A DNA stretch of 64,000 nucleotides from NCBI GenBank assembly GCA_947629485.1, contig CANRDX010000003.1:28103-92102 (forward strand), written 5' to 3'. Of this stretch, positions 35,046 through 41,931 are shown piece after piece. A program made the position numbers and the translations under genes. The notes below the pieces were generated by a model, which ran no database searches, was not told the DNA's origin, and saw only the letters and a program-made list of their open reading frames with translations. Position 1 is the stretch's first letter. The number at the start of each line of letters is the position of its first letter. This DNA is from an uncultured Clostridia bacterium (GTDB taxonomy: Bacteria > Bacillota > Clostridia > Christensenellales > Borkfalkiaceae).

Positions 35046-35050
35046 ATAAT
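35022..35050 (+). promoter_or_regulatory. consensus sigma-A promoter of the UAP-recX-birA operon
   Basis: TTGACA (35022-35027), 17-nt spacer, TATAAT (35045-35050), embedded in the preceding terminator. Confidence 0.85.
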
Positions 35051-35072
35051 TAGGTGGAATAAGGGGGTCGCC

Positions 35073-36269
35073 GTGGAACTTTCCGAGAAATTAAAACGTT
35101 ACGGTCAGGAGCACCTGCTGCGCTTCGACGGGCTGAACGACGAAGAGCGAAGGGCGTATCTTGCCGAACTTGAAAGCCTCGATCTCGATTTTCTCGCGAA
35201 CAGGGCGGAAGCGCCCGCGCGCGGGAATATCGCGCCCATCGAGGGGCTATCCTGCGAAGAGATCGAAGCGCGGCGGGAAGAATTTGAAAAAGTCGGGCTT
35301 CGTGCGCTGAAAGAGGGCAAAGTCGCCGCCATCCTGCTCGCGGGAGGGCAGGGCACGCGGCTCGGGAGCGCCGCGCCCAAAGGGGCGTTCGATATCGGCG
35401 TCACGCGGCCGCTCTACATCTTTGAACTTCATCTCAGACATCTTCTCTCTGTCAGCCGTCTCTGTGGCGCGTTCGTTCCGCTCTTCATCATGACCAACGC
35501 GCAGAACGATAGAGCGACCCGCGAATTTCTCAAAGAGCACGGCTATTTCGGCTATCCCGCCGACCATATCCGTTTTTTCGTGCAGGAAATGCTCCCGAGC
35601 ACAGACCTCAACGGGAAAATTTTGCTCGAAGATCGCGGAAAGCTCGCGCTCTCTCCCAACGGCAACGGCGGGTTCTACATCTCGCTCAAAAAATCGGGGA
35701 TCGAGAGGGAATTCCCCTCCGTGGAGTGGTATAACGTCTTCGCGGTGGACAATGTGCTCCAAAGGAGCGCGGATCCCGCGTTCATCGGCGCGACGCTTTT
35801 ATCCGGCGCGGCTTGCGGGGCAAAAGTTGTCGCCAAGCGTTCGCCCGAAGAGCGGGTGGGGGTGCTCTGCCTCGAAGACGGAAAGCCCTCCGTCATCGAG
35901 TATTTCGAGCTTCCCGAAGCGATCGCCCGCGCGCGGGACGGCGCAGGCCGCCTCTTATACCGCTGGGGCGTCACGCTCAACTATCTCTTCTCGCGCCGCA
36001 TGCTCGAAGATCCTTCCTCCAAAGGGATCGGCGTGCACGTCGTCAAAAAGAAGATCCCTTACTACGAGAACGGAAACTATGTTCTTCCCGAAACGGAGAA
36101 CGGATACAAATTTGAAACGCTGATCTTGGATATGGTACGCCTTGCGGGGACGTGCCTCCCCTTCGAAGTGGTGCGCGAGCGCGAGTTCGCCCCCGTCAAA
36201 AACAAAAGCGGAGAGGACAGTGTGGAGACCGCCCGCCGCCTTCTTTCGGCTTGCGGCGTAGAACTTTAA
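35073..36269 (+). CDS. UDPGP-family UDP-sugar pyrophosphorylase (UAP-like)
   Basis: A 398-residue cytoplasmic nucleotidyltransferase of the eukaryote-like UDPGP family. The signature LAGGQGTRLGSAAPKGAFDIG (about 90-110) binds UTP; GNGGFYISL and the VFAVDNVL segment fit the sugar site. It should make UDP-GlcNAc or UDP-glucose/galactose from the sugar 1-phosphate; which one cannot be told. The start GTG 35073 follows AGGGGG at 5 nt. Earlier in-frame codons would lie at or before the promoter. It heads an operon with recX and birA. Confidence 0.88.
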   Translation: MELSEKLKRYGQEHLLRFDGLNDEERRAYLAELESLDLDFLANRAEAPARGNIAPIEGLSCEEIEARREEFEKVGLRALKEGKVAAILLAGGQGTRLGSAAPKGAFDIGVTRPLYIFELHLRHLLSVSRLCGAFVPLFIMTNAQNDRATREFLKEHGYFGYPADHIRFFVQEMLPSTDLNGKILLEDRGKLALSPNGNGGFYISLKKSGIEREFPSVEWYNVFAVDNVLQRSADPAFIGATLLSGAACGAKVVAKRSPEERVGVLCLEDGKPSVIEYFELPEAIARARDGAGRLLYRWGVTLNYLFSRRMLEDPSSKGIGVHVVKKKIPYYENGNYVLPETENGYKFETLILDMVRLAGTCLPFEVVREREFAPVKNKSGEDSVETARRLLSACGVEL

Positions 36270-36365
36270 TGAGTGCAAACTACGGAAACAGAGCAGCAAA
36301 AAATACGAAGCAAAAAAGCAAGCCCCGCGCTTTTGCGGAGAGAACAGAGGGAATCGAGCGATACC

Positions 36366-36980
36366 ATGTCCGAGATCACAGCCATAAAAACGCAGATCAA
36401 AGATCCGACCCGTTGCAATATCGAAGTGGACGGGCGCTTTTATTGCGGCATGAAATTGGAGACCGTCGTGCGCGGCGGGTTGAAGGCGGGAATGCAGATC
36501 TCCGCGGAGGAGCTTTCCCGCTTGCAGCTCGACAGCGAGAGGCAGACGGCGCTCGATAAGGCGCTCACGCACATCTCCGCCTCAATGAAAACGGAGCGGG
36601 AAGTGCGCCGTTTTTTGGAGAAGAAGGGCTATCTTGCGGACGTGATCTCCTACGTCGTGGAGAAGATGAAGGAGTACGACTATCTCAACGACGGGGAATA
36701 TGCCGCGCGCTATGCGGAGAGCGCAAAGAAAAAGAAGGGGAGCCGCCTGATCGCCGCCGAACTCAAACGGCGCGGCGTCTCCGACGAGGCGATCGCGAAT
36801 GCCCTTTCCTCTATTTCCGATCAAGGCGAGAGCGCGCGTGCGGTCTTGGAAAAATACCTTCGCGGAAAGGACGTCTCGGATAGAAACACGCTTCGCAAGG
36901 CGTATTCCCACCTTCTCTCGAAGGGGTTCGATCATGAGACGGCGCGCGCCGCGCTCGGGGGGCTTTTCGATGAAGATTGA
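36366..36980 (+). CDS. recX: regulatory protein RecX
   Basis: A 204-residue helical protein that modulates RecA filaments. The repeats typical of RecX are visible: ALTHISASMKTEREVRRFLEKKGY, then VVEKMKEYDYLNDGEYAARYAES and KGSRLIAAELKRRGVS. I start at ATG 36366 (MSEITAIKTQ), where RecX similarity begins; an in-frame GTG at 36273 would add 31 basic residues unlike the family. About 96 nt between the upstream stop and this ATG carry no evident gene. The 3' end overlaps birA by 11 nt. Confidence 0.88.
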   Translation: MSEITAIKTQIKDPTRCNIEVDGRFYCGMKLETVVRGGLKAGMQISAEELSRLQLDSERQTALDKALTHISASMKTEREVRRFLEKKGYLADVISYVVEKMKEYDYLNDGEYAARYAESAKKKKGSRLIAAELKRRGVSDEAIANALSSISDQGESARAVLEKYLRGKDVSDRNTLRKAYSHLLSKGFDHETARAALGGLFDED

Positions 36981-37662
36981 GTTTCTCGAAGAGACCGATT
37001 CCACCAGCAAATATATCAAACGCTACGTTCCCTTTCGTGAAAACGTCGCCGTCTGCGCCAAGAGGCAGACGGGCGGCAGGGGCACGAAGGGGCGTTCTTT
37101 CCTTTCCGAAGAGGGGGGCGTGTACCTTTCCTTCCTCACGTTCTACGAAGACCTTCCCGCGGCGCAGCTCTTTCGCGTGATGGCGCATGCGGCGGTCTCC
37201 GTTTGCCGCACCGCGGAGCGATTCGGCGTGTTCCCCCGCATCAAGTGGAGCAACGATATCCTCGCCGGGGGGAAAAAACTCTGCGGCATTCTCATCGAGA
37301 ATCGGTTGGAAGGGGACAGAGTCGATTACAGTATCGTGGGGATCGGGCTGAACGTCACCAACGACGTCACGCCGCTCGGAGGCGTCGCCGCCCGCCTTTC
37401 CGACTACGTTCCCGAAGTTCGCGCCGAAGAGGTCCGCGTGGAGCTTCTGCGCCGCTACGGGGAGCCGAGTACCTTCAACGACTATCTCTCCCGCGTCGAT
37501 TTTTTGGGGAAAAGCGTCCGCGTCGTCGAGGGAGAGCGCGAATACATTGCCGTCGCGCGCCGCATTCTTGCGGACGGGAGATTGGAAGTGGAACAGGATG
37601 GCGCGGTCCGCGCGCTTTCGAGTGCGGAAATTTCTCTGCGCCTTTTGCGGGAGGAGACATGA
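36970..37662 (+). CDS. birA: biotin--[acetyl-CoA-carboxylase] ligase, monofunctional
   Basis: A 230-residue class I biotin protein ligase. The biotinyl-AMP loop is TGGRGTKGRSF (about 35-45), KWSNDIL and KLCGILIEN follow, and GIGLNV completes the catalytic core. There is no N-terminal helix-turn-helix, so it should biotinylate carboxylases without acting as a repressor. The ATG at 36970 overlaps recX; its stop overlaps the next gene (ATGA). Confidence 0.94.
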   Translation: MKIEFLEETDSTSKYIKRYVPFRENVAVCAKRQTGGRGTKGRSFLSEEGGVYLSFLTFYEDLPAAQLFRVMAHAAVSVCRTAERFGVFPRIKWSNDILAGGKKLCGILIENRLEGDRVDYSIVGIGLNVTNDVTPLGGVAARLSDYVPEVRAEEVRVELLRRYGEPSTFNDYLSRVDFLGKSVRVVEGEREYIAVARRILADGRLEVEQDGAVRALSSAEISLRLLREET

Positions 37663-38315
37663 AGGATTTTGAGGGCGCCGTCATCCGCGCGGAAGAGATC
37701 AAGCCCCTTTTCCCCGCGGCGATCGTCTCCGAATGCGGGGAAGCGATCTACGCCGCGGATTGCGCGGCGCTCGGCATGGGCGCGGGCGCAACCGAAGAAT
37801 ATTACGCCTTTTGTACGGAGTTTCTCGGCAGATACGCGGGAATTGCCGTCCTCGACGCCGACGCGCTCAACGCGCTCTCCGTCTACGGAAAAGAGCCGCT
37901 CAAGCGCAGGCGGTGCCGCGCCGTCGTCACGCCGCACCCCAAAGAATTCGCGCGGCTTGCGGGAACGTCCGTTTCCGCCGTCCTCGCCTCTCCCGTCGAG
38001 CTTGCCCGCGCCTTCTCCCTCGAATACGGCGTGACGGTGGTCTTGAAGAGCCACTTTACCGTCATTGCGGAAGGGGAACGCGTCGCCGTCAACACGACGG
38101 GTTCTCCCGCGCTCGCGAAGGGCGGCAGCGGAGACGCGCTCGCGGGATTTCTCGCGGGAACGATCGCGCGCGGGCTTTCCTCTTTCGACGCCGCGCGCGC
38201 CGCATGCTATCTCTTCGGGCGTGCGGGCGAGATCGCCGCGCGGGAAATGGGGGAATATGCACCCGACGCGACCGACGTCATCGCCCGTCTTCCCGCGGCG
38301 ATCATGTCGCTATGA
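37659..38315 (+). CDS. short NAD(P)H-hydrate dehydratase-like protein (YjeF C-terminal family)
   Basis: A 218-residue protein matching the C-terminal two thirds of ADP/ATP-dependent NAD(P)HX dehydratase, which repairs hydrated NAD(P)H. VLDADALNAL, VVTPHPKEFARL and NTTGSPALAKGGSGDALAGFLAG include the catalytic-Asp signature GSGD. The usual N-terminal 50-60 residues with a G-rich nucleotide-contacting strand (xxKGxxGxVxVxxGS) are missing. The start is coupled to the birA stop (ATGA), so the shortness is probably real. No epimerase domain is nearby. It may be a reduced or altered kinase-fold enzyme. Confidence 0.82.
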   Translation: MKDFEGAVIRAEEIKPLFPAAIVSECGEAIYAADCAALGMGAGATEEYYAFCTEFLGRYAGIAVLDADALNALSVYGKEPLKRRRCRAVVTPHPKEFARLAGTSVSAVLASPVELARAFSLEYGVTVVLKSHFTVIAEGERVAVNTTGSPALAKGGSGDALAGFLAGTIARGLSSFDAARAACYLFGRAGEIAAREMGEYAPDATDVIARLPAAIMSL

Positions 38316-39068
38316 GGCATATCCGAGGAAGCGCACGAATACCGCCGTCAGAAGGAGCACGCTCCCCGAGATCAGGTAGTATAGGGGGAAGAAGGTGAAG
38401 AGGCTCATCACGAGCAGAAGGATGCCGCCCGTAAAGAAGGGGCGGGCATTTTTTTTGGAAAACGCGCGGTGAAGTTTCGCTTTCAGTTTGGGGCGGGGGA
38501 TCTCTCCGCAGATGAGAACCTCGGGCATGGTATGGGTGTTTTCGATCAACGTGAAGATCTCGTCGCCCGTCAGCGCACTCATGCCGAAGGAGAGGAGGAG
38601 CCTTGCCGCCTCGGGCGTGAGCGCGTTGCAGGCGATCCGAAAGCTCTCTCCGCCGTGCGTGCGCAAGACGTGCGCCACGGCGTCTGCCGAGGCGGGCTGC
38701 ATCGTGAACAGGGGGATGAGCCGCACTCCGTCCACAAAGAGCGCGCCCTCGTCGAGTGCCGCCGTATCGCCGTTTGCCTCGAACGCCGCTTTGAGGAGCC
38801 GCAAAACGCGCTCCTCCCGTTCGAGCGCAAGGTGCAGCATGAGTTTTTCCCGTCGTTCCCGTTCCCGCCGCGAGAGAAAACGCCGCTTATGCGAGCGGTA
38901 GATGAGCAGAAAACAGACGCCGCCCGCGGCGAGCGCGACGAGGGTGGAGACGGCGAGCGCGACGGCGGTCTGCATGCGGAAATAGCGCAGGATCCCGAGG
39001 GAGAGGAACCACGCCGCGACCGCATAGAACGCGACGTCGAGAATGAGGGGAAGGTCGATTTTTTTCAT
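38310..39068 (-). CDS. membrane protein of unknown function
   Basis: A 252-residue protein with two N-terminal helices (about 7-55), an arginine-rich loop (SHKRRFLSRRERERREK), a soluble middle part and two C-terminal helices (about 205-250). I recognise no family. The soluble middle (VRLIPLFTMQPASADAVAHVLR ... GMSALTGDEIFTLIENT) looks like a small alpha/beta domain, perhaps restriction-endonuclease-like, but this is a guess. It converges on the dehydratase gene with a 6-nt overlap of stops and is divergent from nadD. Longer upstream readings are antisense to nadD and were not used. Confidence 0.75.
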   Translation of the reverse strand: MKKIDLPLILDVAFYAVAAWFLSLGILRYFRMQTAVALAVSTLVALAAGGVCFLLIYRSHKRRFLSRRERERREKLMLHLALEREERVLRLLKAAFEANGDTAALDEGALFVDGVRLIPLFTMQPASADAVAHVLRTHGGESFRIACNALTPEAARLLLSFGMSALTGDEIFTLIENTHTMPEVLICGEIPRPKLKAKLHRAFSKKNARPFFTGGILLLVMSLFTFFPLYYLISGSVLLLTAVFVRFLGYAS

Positions 39069-39102
39069 ACATAGATTTTCGACGGAAAGTTTGAAATTAA
39101 AC

Positions 39103-39131
39103 TTGCAATGCCGCAGAAAGTAGTGTATAAT
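39103..39131 (+). promoter_or_regulatory. sigma-A promoter of nadD-rsfS, abutting the start codon
   Basis: TTGCAA (39103-39108), 17-nt spacer, TATAAT (39126-39131). Only AAGGGC separates the -10 box from ATG 39138, so the mRNA is probably leaderless. Confidence 0.75.
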
Positions 39132-39137
39132 AAGGGC

Positions 39138-40274
39138 ATGAAAGTTGCGGTTTTCGGCGGATCGTTCGACCCCGTCCATAAGGAGCATGTCCTGTTGGTG
39201 AAGTCGGCGATCGACTATCTCGGGCTGGATAAGGTCATCGTCATGCCTTCGTATGTCGCGCCCCATAAGGCGGGCGGCGCATGCGCCTCGGCAAGAGACA
39301 GGCTGGAAATGTGCAGGATCGCCTTCCGCAAGATGAAACGCGTGGAAGTGAGCGGCGAGGAGATCGAAGCGGGCGGGACGAGCTACACCTATCTGACGTG
39401 CCGCCGTCTGGCGGAGAAATATCCCGAAGCGCGCCGCTTCCTTCTCGTCGGCGCCGATATGTTGGAGGATTTTTTCACTTGGAAGAACCCCGAGGACATC
39501 CTCTCCCATGTCACGCTCGCGGCGTGCGGAAGATACAACGCGGCGGTCGACGATACGCTCCGCATGCGGTTTTTCTCCCGATTCGGCACGCCTTGCGCCG
39601 TCGTTCCCTATATCGGGACGGACGTCTCCTCGACCTCTCTTCGCGTGCGCCTTGCCTTCGGGCTTCGCCCCTCGCGGGAGCTTGACGCGAAGGTCTGCTC
39701 CTACATCAAGCGGTGCGGGCTTTACGCGGATCCCACGATCGCGGCGGCGCTGAAATTGGAGAAGGCGAGCCGCAGGGCGCACAGTCTGCGCGTGGCGCTC
39801 ATGGCTTGCGCGCGTGCGCGCAGTCTCGGGATCGCGGAGGGAAAGGCGCTCCTTGCGGCGGCGTTGCACGACTGCGCAAAGAACGTTTCGCTCGCTTCTC
39901 CGCTCCTCGAAGGATTCGAGCCTCCCGACGGCGTTCCGCTGCCCGTGATCCATCAATACACGGGCGCCTATCTCGCCGAGCACCTCTTCGGCGTCCGCGA
40001 TAAGGAGATCCTCGACGCGATCCGCTATCACACGAGCGGAAGGGCGGGCATGTCTGACCTCGAAGCGCTCATCTATCTTTCCGACCTCTTGGAAGAGGGG
40101 CGGGAATTCGCGGGGATCGCCAAACTGCGCGAGATGTTCTGGAAGGACTTCGACGCCTGCCTTCTGTGCAGTCTCGCGTTGCAGATCGACCACATGCGCA
40201 CGCAGGGGATCGAAGTCTATCCTCTCACGGAAGAGGCTTATCTTTGGAAGAGATCCACTTCACTCTATCAATAA
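39138..40274 (+). CDS. nadD: fused nicotinate-nucleotide adenylyltransferase and YqeK-type HD phosphohydrolase
   Basis: A 378-residue two-domain protein. Residues 1-190 are NadD: GGSFDPVHKEH is the nucleotidyltransferase motif and SSTSLR the second; it makes deamido-NAD from nicotinate mononucleotide and ATP. Residues 195-378 are an HD domain of the YqeK family (HSLRVALMACARARS ... ALHDCAKN ... IRYHTSGR), a symmetrical Ap4A hydrolase in Bacillus. In most Firmicutes these are adjacent separate genes; here one reading frame joins them. ATG 39138 follows the promoter directly. rsfS follows 23 nt later, the usual order nadD-yqeK-rsfS. Confidence 0.93.
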   Translation: MKVAVFGGSFDPVHKEHVLLVKSAIDYLGLDKVIVMPSYVAPHKAGGACASARDRLEMCRIAFRKMKRVEVSGEEIEAGGTSYTYLTCRRLAEKYPEARRFLLVGADMLEDFFTWKNPEDILSHVTLAACGRYNAAVDDTLRMRFFSRFGTPCAVVPYIGTDVSSTSLRVRLAFGLRPSRELDAKVCSYIKRCGLYADPTIAAALKLEKASRRAHSLRVALMACARARSLGIAEGKALLAAALHDCAKNVSLASPLLEGFEPPDGVPLPVIHQYTGAYLAEHLFGVRDKEILDAIRYHTSGRAGMSDLEALIYLSDLLEEGREFAGIAKLREMFWKDFDACLLCSLALQIDHMRTQGIEVYPLTEEAYLWKRSTSLYQ

Positions 40275-40297
40275 AAAGGGGAAAAAAGGAGGAAAAT

Positions 40298-40648
40298 ATG
40301 GAAAGTTACGAACTTGCAAGGGCGGCGGCGAAGGCGCTATCCGAAAAGAAGGGGGAGGACATCGTGATCCTCAACGTCTCGGATCAGACGGTCGTGTGCA
40401 GCTATTTCGTGATCGGGAGCGGGAAATCATCCACGCAGGTGAAGGCGCTCGGCGACAACGTGGAAGAGCAGCTCAAAAAGCGCTACGAGCTATCCCCGGT
40501 CAGGACGGAGGGACTGCGCGAAGGAAGGTGGGGCGTCCTCGATTACGGCGACGTGGTCGTGCACATCTTCAACGAGGAGAGCCGCCTGTTCTACTACCTC
40601 GAACGGCTGTGGGACAGCGGAAAGAACGTCGAACGCTATGAGGATTGA
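40298..40648 (+). CDS. rsfS: ribosomal silencing factor RsfS
   Basis: A 116-residue protein that binds ribosomal protein uL14 and blocks subunit joining in starvation. KKGEDIVILNVSDQTVVCSYF and WGVLDYGDVVVHIFNEESRLFYYLERLW are the family signatures. AGGAGG (40288-40293) precedes ATG 40298. It is the last gene of the nadD operon and overlaps a convergent small gene by 13 nt. Confidence 0.96.
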   Translation: MESYELARAAAKALSEKKGEDIVILNVSDQTVVCSYFVIGSGKSSTQVKALGDNVEEQLKKRYELSPVRTEGLREGRWGVLDYGDVVVHIFNEESRLFYYLERLWDSGKNVERYED

Positions 40649-40893
40649 TCCTTGAACGTAATGCGCTTGGGAGCGGAATACTCCGCTTTCGGGCGCTTTT
40701 TCTTTTTCTCGACGATGTAGTAGACGGGTTCGGGAGCGGGTTCCTTCGGTTTGGGCTGCTCGGGCGGCAGTTTTTTGCCGCGCGTGCGGTATCCGATCAA
40801 GGCGAGCTTGACGATATGTACGCCGATGAGGACGGCGAGGAAGATGACGGCGGTATAGAGGGCGCCGTACCCCTGCACGGAGAGAAGATCCAT
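40636..40893 (-). CDS. small single-helix membrane protein of unknown function
   Basis: An 85-residue protein, MDLLSVQGYGALYTAVIFLA, with one membrane helix (about 12-35), then a proline-rich stretch (PPEQPKPKEPAPEPVYYIVEKKKKRP) and a basic C-terminus. I recognise no family. On the minus strand TATTAT lies 6 nt and an overlapping TATAAC 3 nt before the ATG, so transcription begins close to the start codon. An upstream extension to 41271 is antisense to the DeoC-like gene and is not believed. It converges with rsfS (13-nt overlap). Confidence 0.65.
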   Translation of the reverse strand: MDLLSVQGYGALYTAVIFLAVLIGVHIVKLALIGYRTRGKKLPPEQPKPKEPAPEPVYYIVEKKKKRPKAEYSAPKRITFKDQSS

Positions 40894-40975
40894 GCCGTTA
40901 TAATACCGTAAGACCGTTGTCACAATATGCGAAAATGCCGCATATTTTCCCTGAATTTCGGGAAAGATACCGCGT

Positions 40976-41749
40976 ATGGAAGAGAATACAATGCTCTCCG
41001 CCGCGGAAGCCGCGGAGTACGGAGAATTCAAACGGACGCGGCGGGAAGCGGAGACGGCGGTCGCGCTGCACAAGCTCATCGCAGACGCATCCCGCAGGGA
41101 AGCCGACCACGGCGCGCTGAAATCGGCGTGCGACAGCGTGAAGAAACTCTTTTCGTACGGCGTTCTGGTCTCGCCCGTCAATGTGGCGGCGGCGGTGCGC
41201 ATGCTTGCGGGAAGCGAATCGTACATCGTCGCCCTCGTGGGCGGCACGGGCGAAACGCTCTCCCCCGTCAAACGGTACGAGACGAAGAAGTGCGTTCGGG
41301 CGGGGGCGCGCGGGATCCGCCTCGTGCTCTGCTATTCCGCCCTCAAAGCGGGCAGCGGCGGCTATCTCAAAAGGGAGATCAAAAAGATCAAGCGGGCGGC
41401 GGGGAAACTTCCGCTTACGGTCTCGCTCGAAGACCATTCTCTCTCGGAGGACGAGGTGGCGGTGGGCGTCCGCGCCGCATGCGAGGGCAATGCCGACGCC
41501 GTGTGCGTGCGCGGCGAGACCGCGCTCGTTCTGCGCGCGCTGCGCGTCTCGGCGGGGAAGATGCGCGTCGAGGCGTCGGGCGTGGAGAACGCCGAACAGC
41601 TCCGCGCCCTGTTGAAGGCGGGCGCTTCCCTCATCACGACGCAGTGCCCCGACCGCATCGCGGAAGAGATGTACCGCATGGCGAGGGAAGAGGCGGAGAT
41701 CGTTTCCGCGATCCCCATCGAAAAATTGAGAATCGAGACGCCGCAGTAA
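40976..41749 (+). CDS. DeoC-like TIM-barrel protein lacking the catalytic lysines
   Basis: A 257-residue protein resembling deoxyribose-phosphate aldolase: YGVLVSPVNVAAAVRMLAGS, the VGGTGETLSPVKRYETKKCV stretch and DAVCVRGETA align with DeoC segments. The two active-site lysines of DeoC fall at LTVSLED (usually LKVIIE) and VCVRGET (usually IKTSTG), where this protein has Thr and Cys. Aldolase activity by Schiff base is therefore unlikely. GGGAAAG (about 40961-40967) serves ATG 40976. It is followed by a strong terminator and looks monocistronic. Function unknown. Confidence 0.7.
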   Translation: MEENTMLSAAEAAEYGEFKRTRREAETAVALHKLIADASRREADHGALKSACDSVKKLFSYGVLVSPVNVAAAVRMLAGSESYIVALVGGTGETLSPVKRYETKKCVRAGARGIRLVLCYSALKAGSGGYLKREIKKIKRAAGKLPLTVSLEDHSLSEDEVAVGVRAACEGNADAVCVRGETALVLRALRVSAGKMRVEASGVENAEQLRALLKAGASLITTQCPDRIAEEMYRMAREEAEIVSAIPIEKLRIETPQ

Positions 41750-41769
41750 CGAGCGGCGTCTCTATTTTT
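41735..41769 (+). terminator. terminator of the DeoC-like gene
   Basis: A perfect 10-bp stem GAGACGCCGC/GCGGCGTCTC (41735-41744 with 41753-41762), with the stop codon in the loop, then TATTTTT. Confidence 0.92.
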
Positions 41770-41856
41770 CCGCCCTTTTCGCCTCTTTTTGCGCGTTCTC
41801 CGCAAAGATTTCACACGCGCGCGAGACAAAGTAGGAAAAAATGCCCGAAAAACGCT

Positions 41857-41884
41857 TTGAATTTCCGAAAAAATATTGTAAAAT
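41857..41884 (+). promoter_or_regulatory. sigma-A promoter of secA
   Basis: TTGAAT (41857-41862), 16-nt spacer, TAAAAT (41879-41884), about 45 nt before the ATG at 41932. Confidence 0.6.
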
Positions 41885-41931
41885 AGTTAAGTGGAAATTC
41901 GGCGCGATGAGCGCTTGATCGGAGCGGCAAT

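Noticed and set aside
36269..36559. 96-residue frame starting at the TAATG junction after the UDP-sugar pyrophosphorylase
   Set aside because: Most of it overlaps the N-terminal half of RecX in another frame and is Arg-rich as expected for a shadow. The 96 nt before recX remain unexplained but show no gene.
38310..40193. 627-residue minus-strand frame covering nadD
   Set aside because: Only the part from 39068 down has plausible membrane-protein features; the upstream half is antisense to NadD-YqeK.
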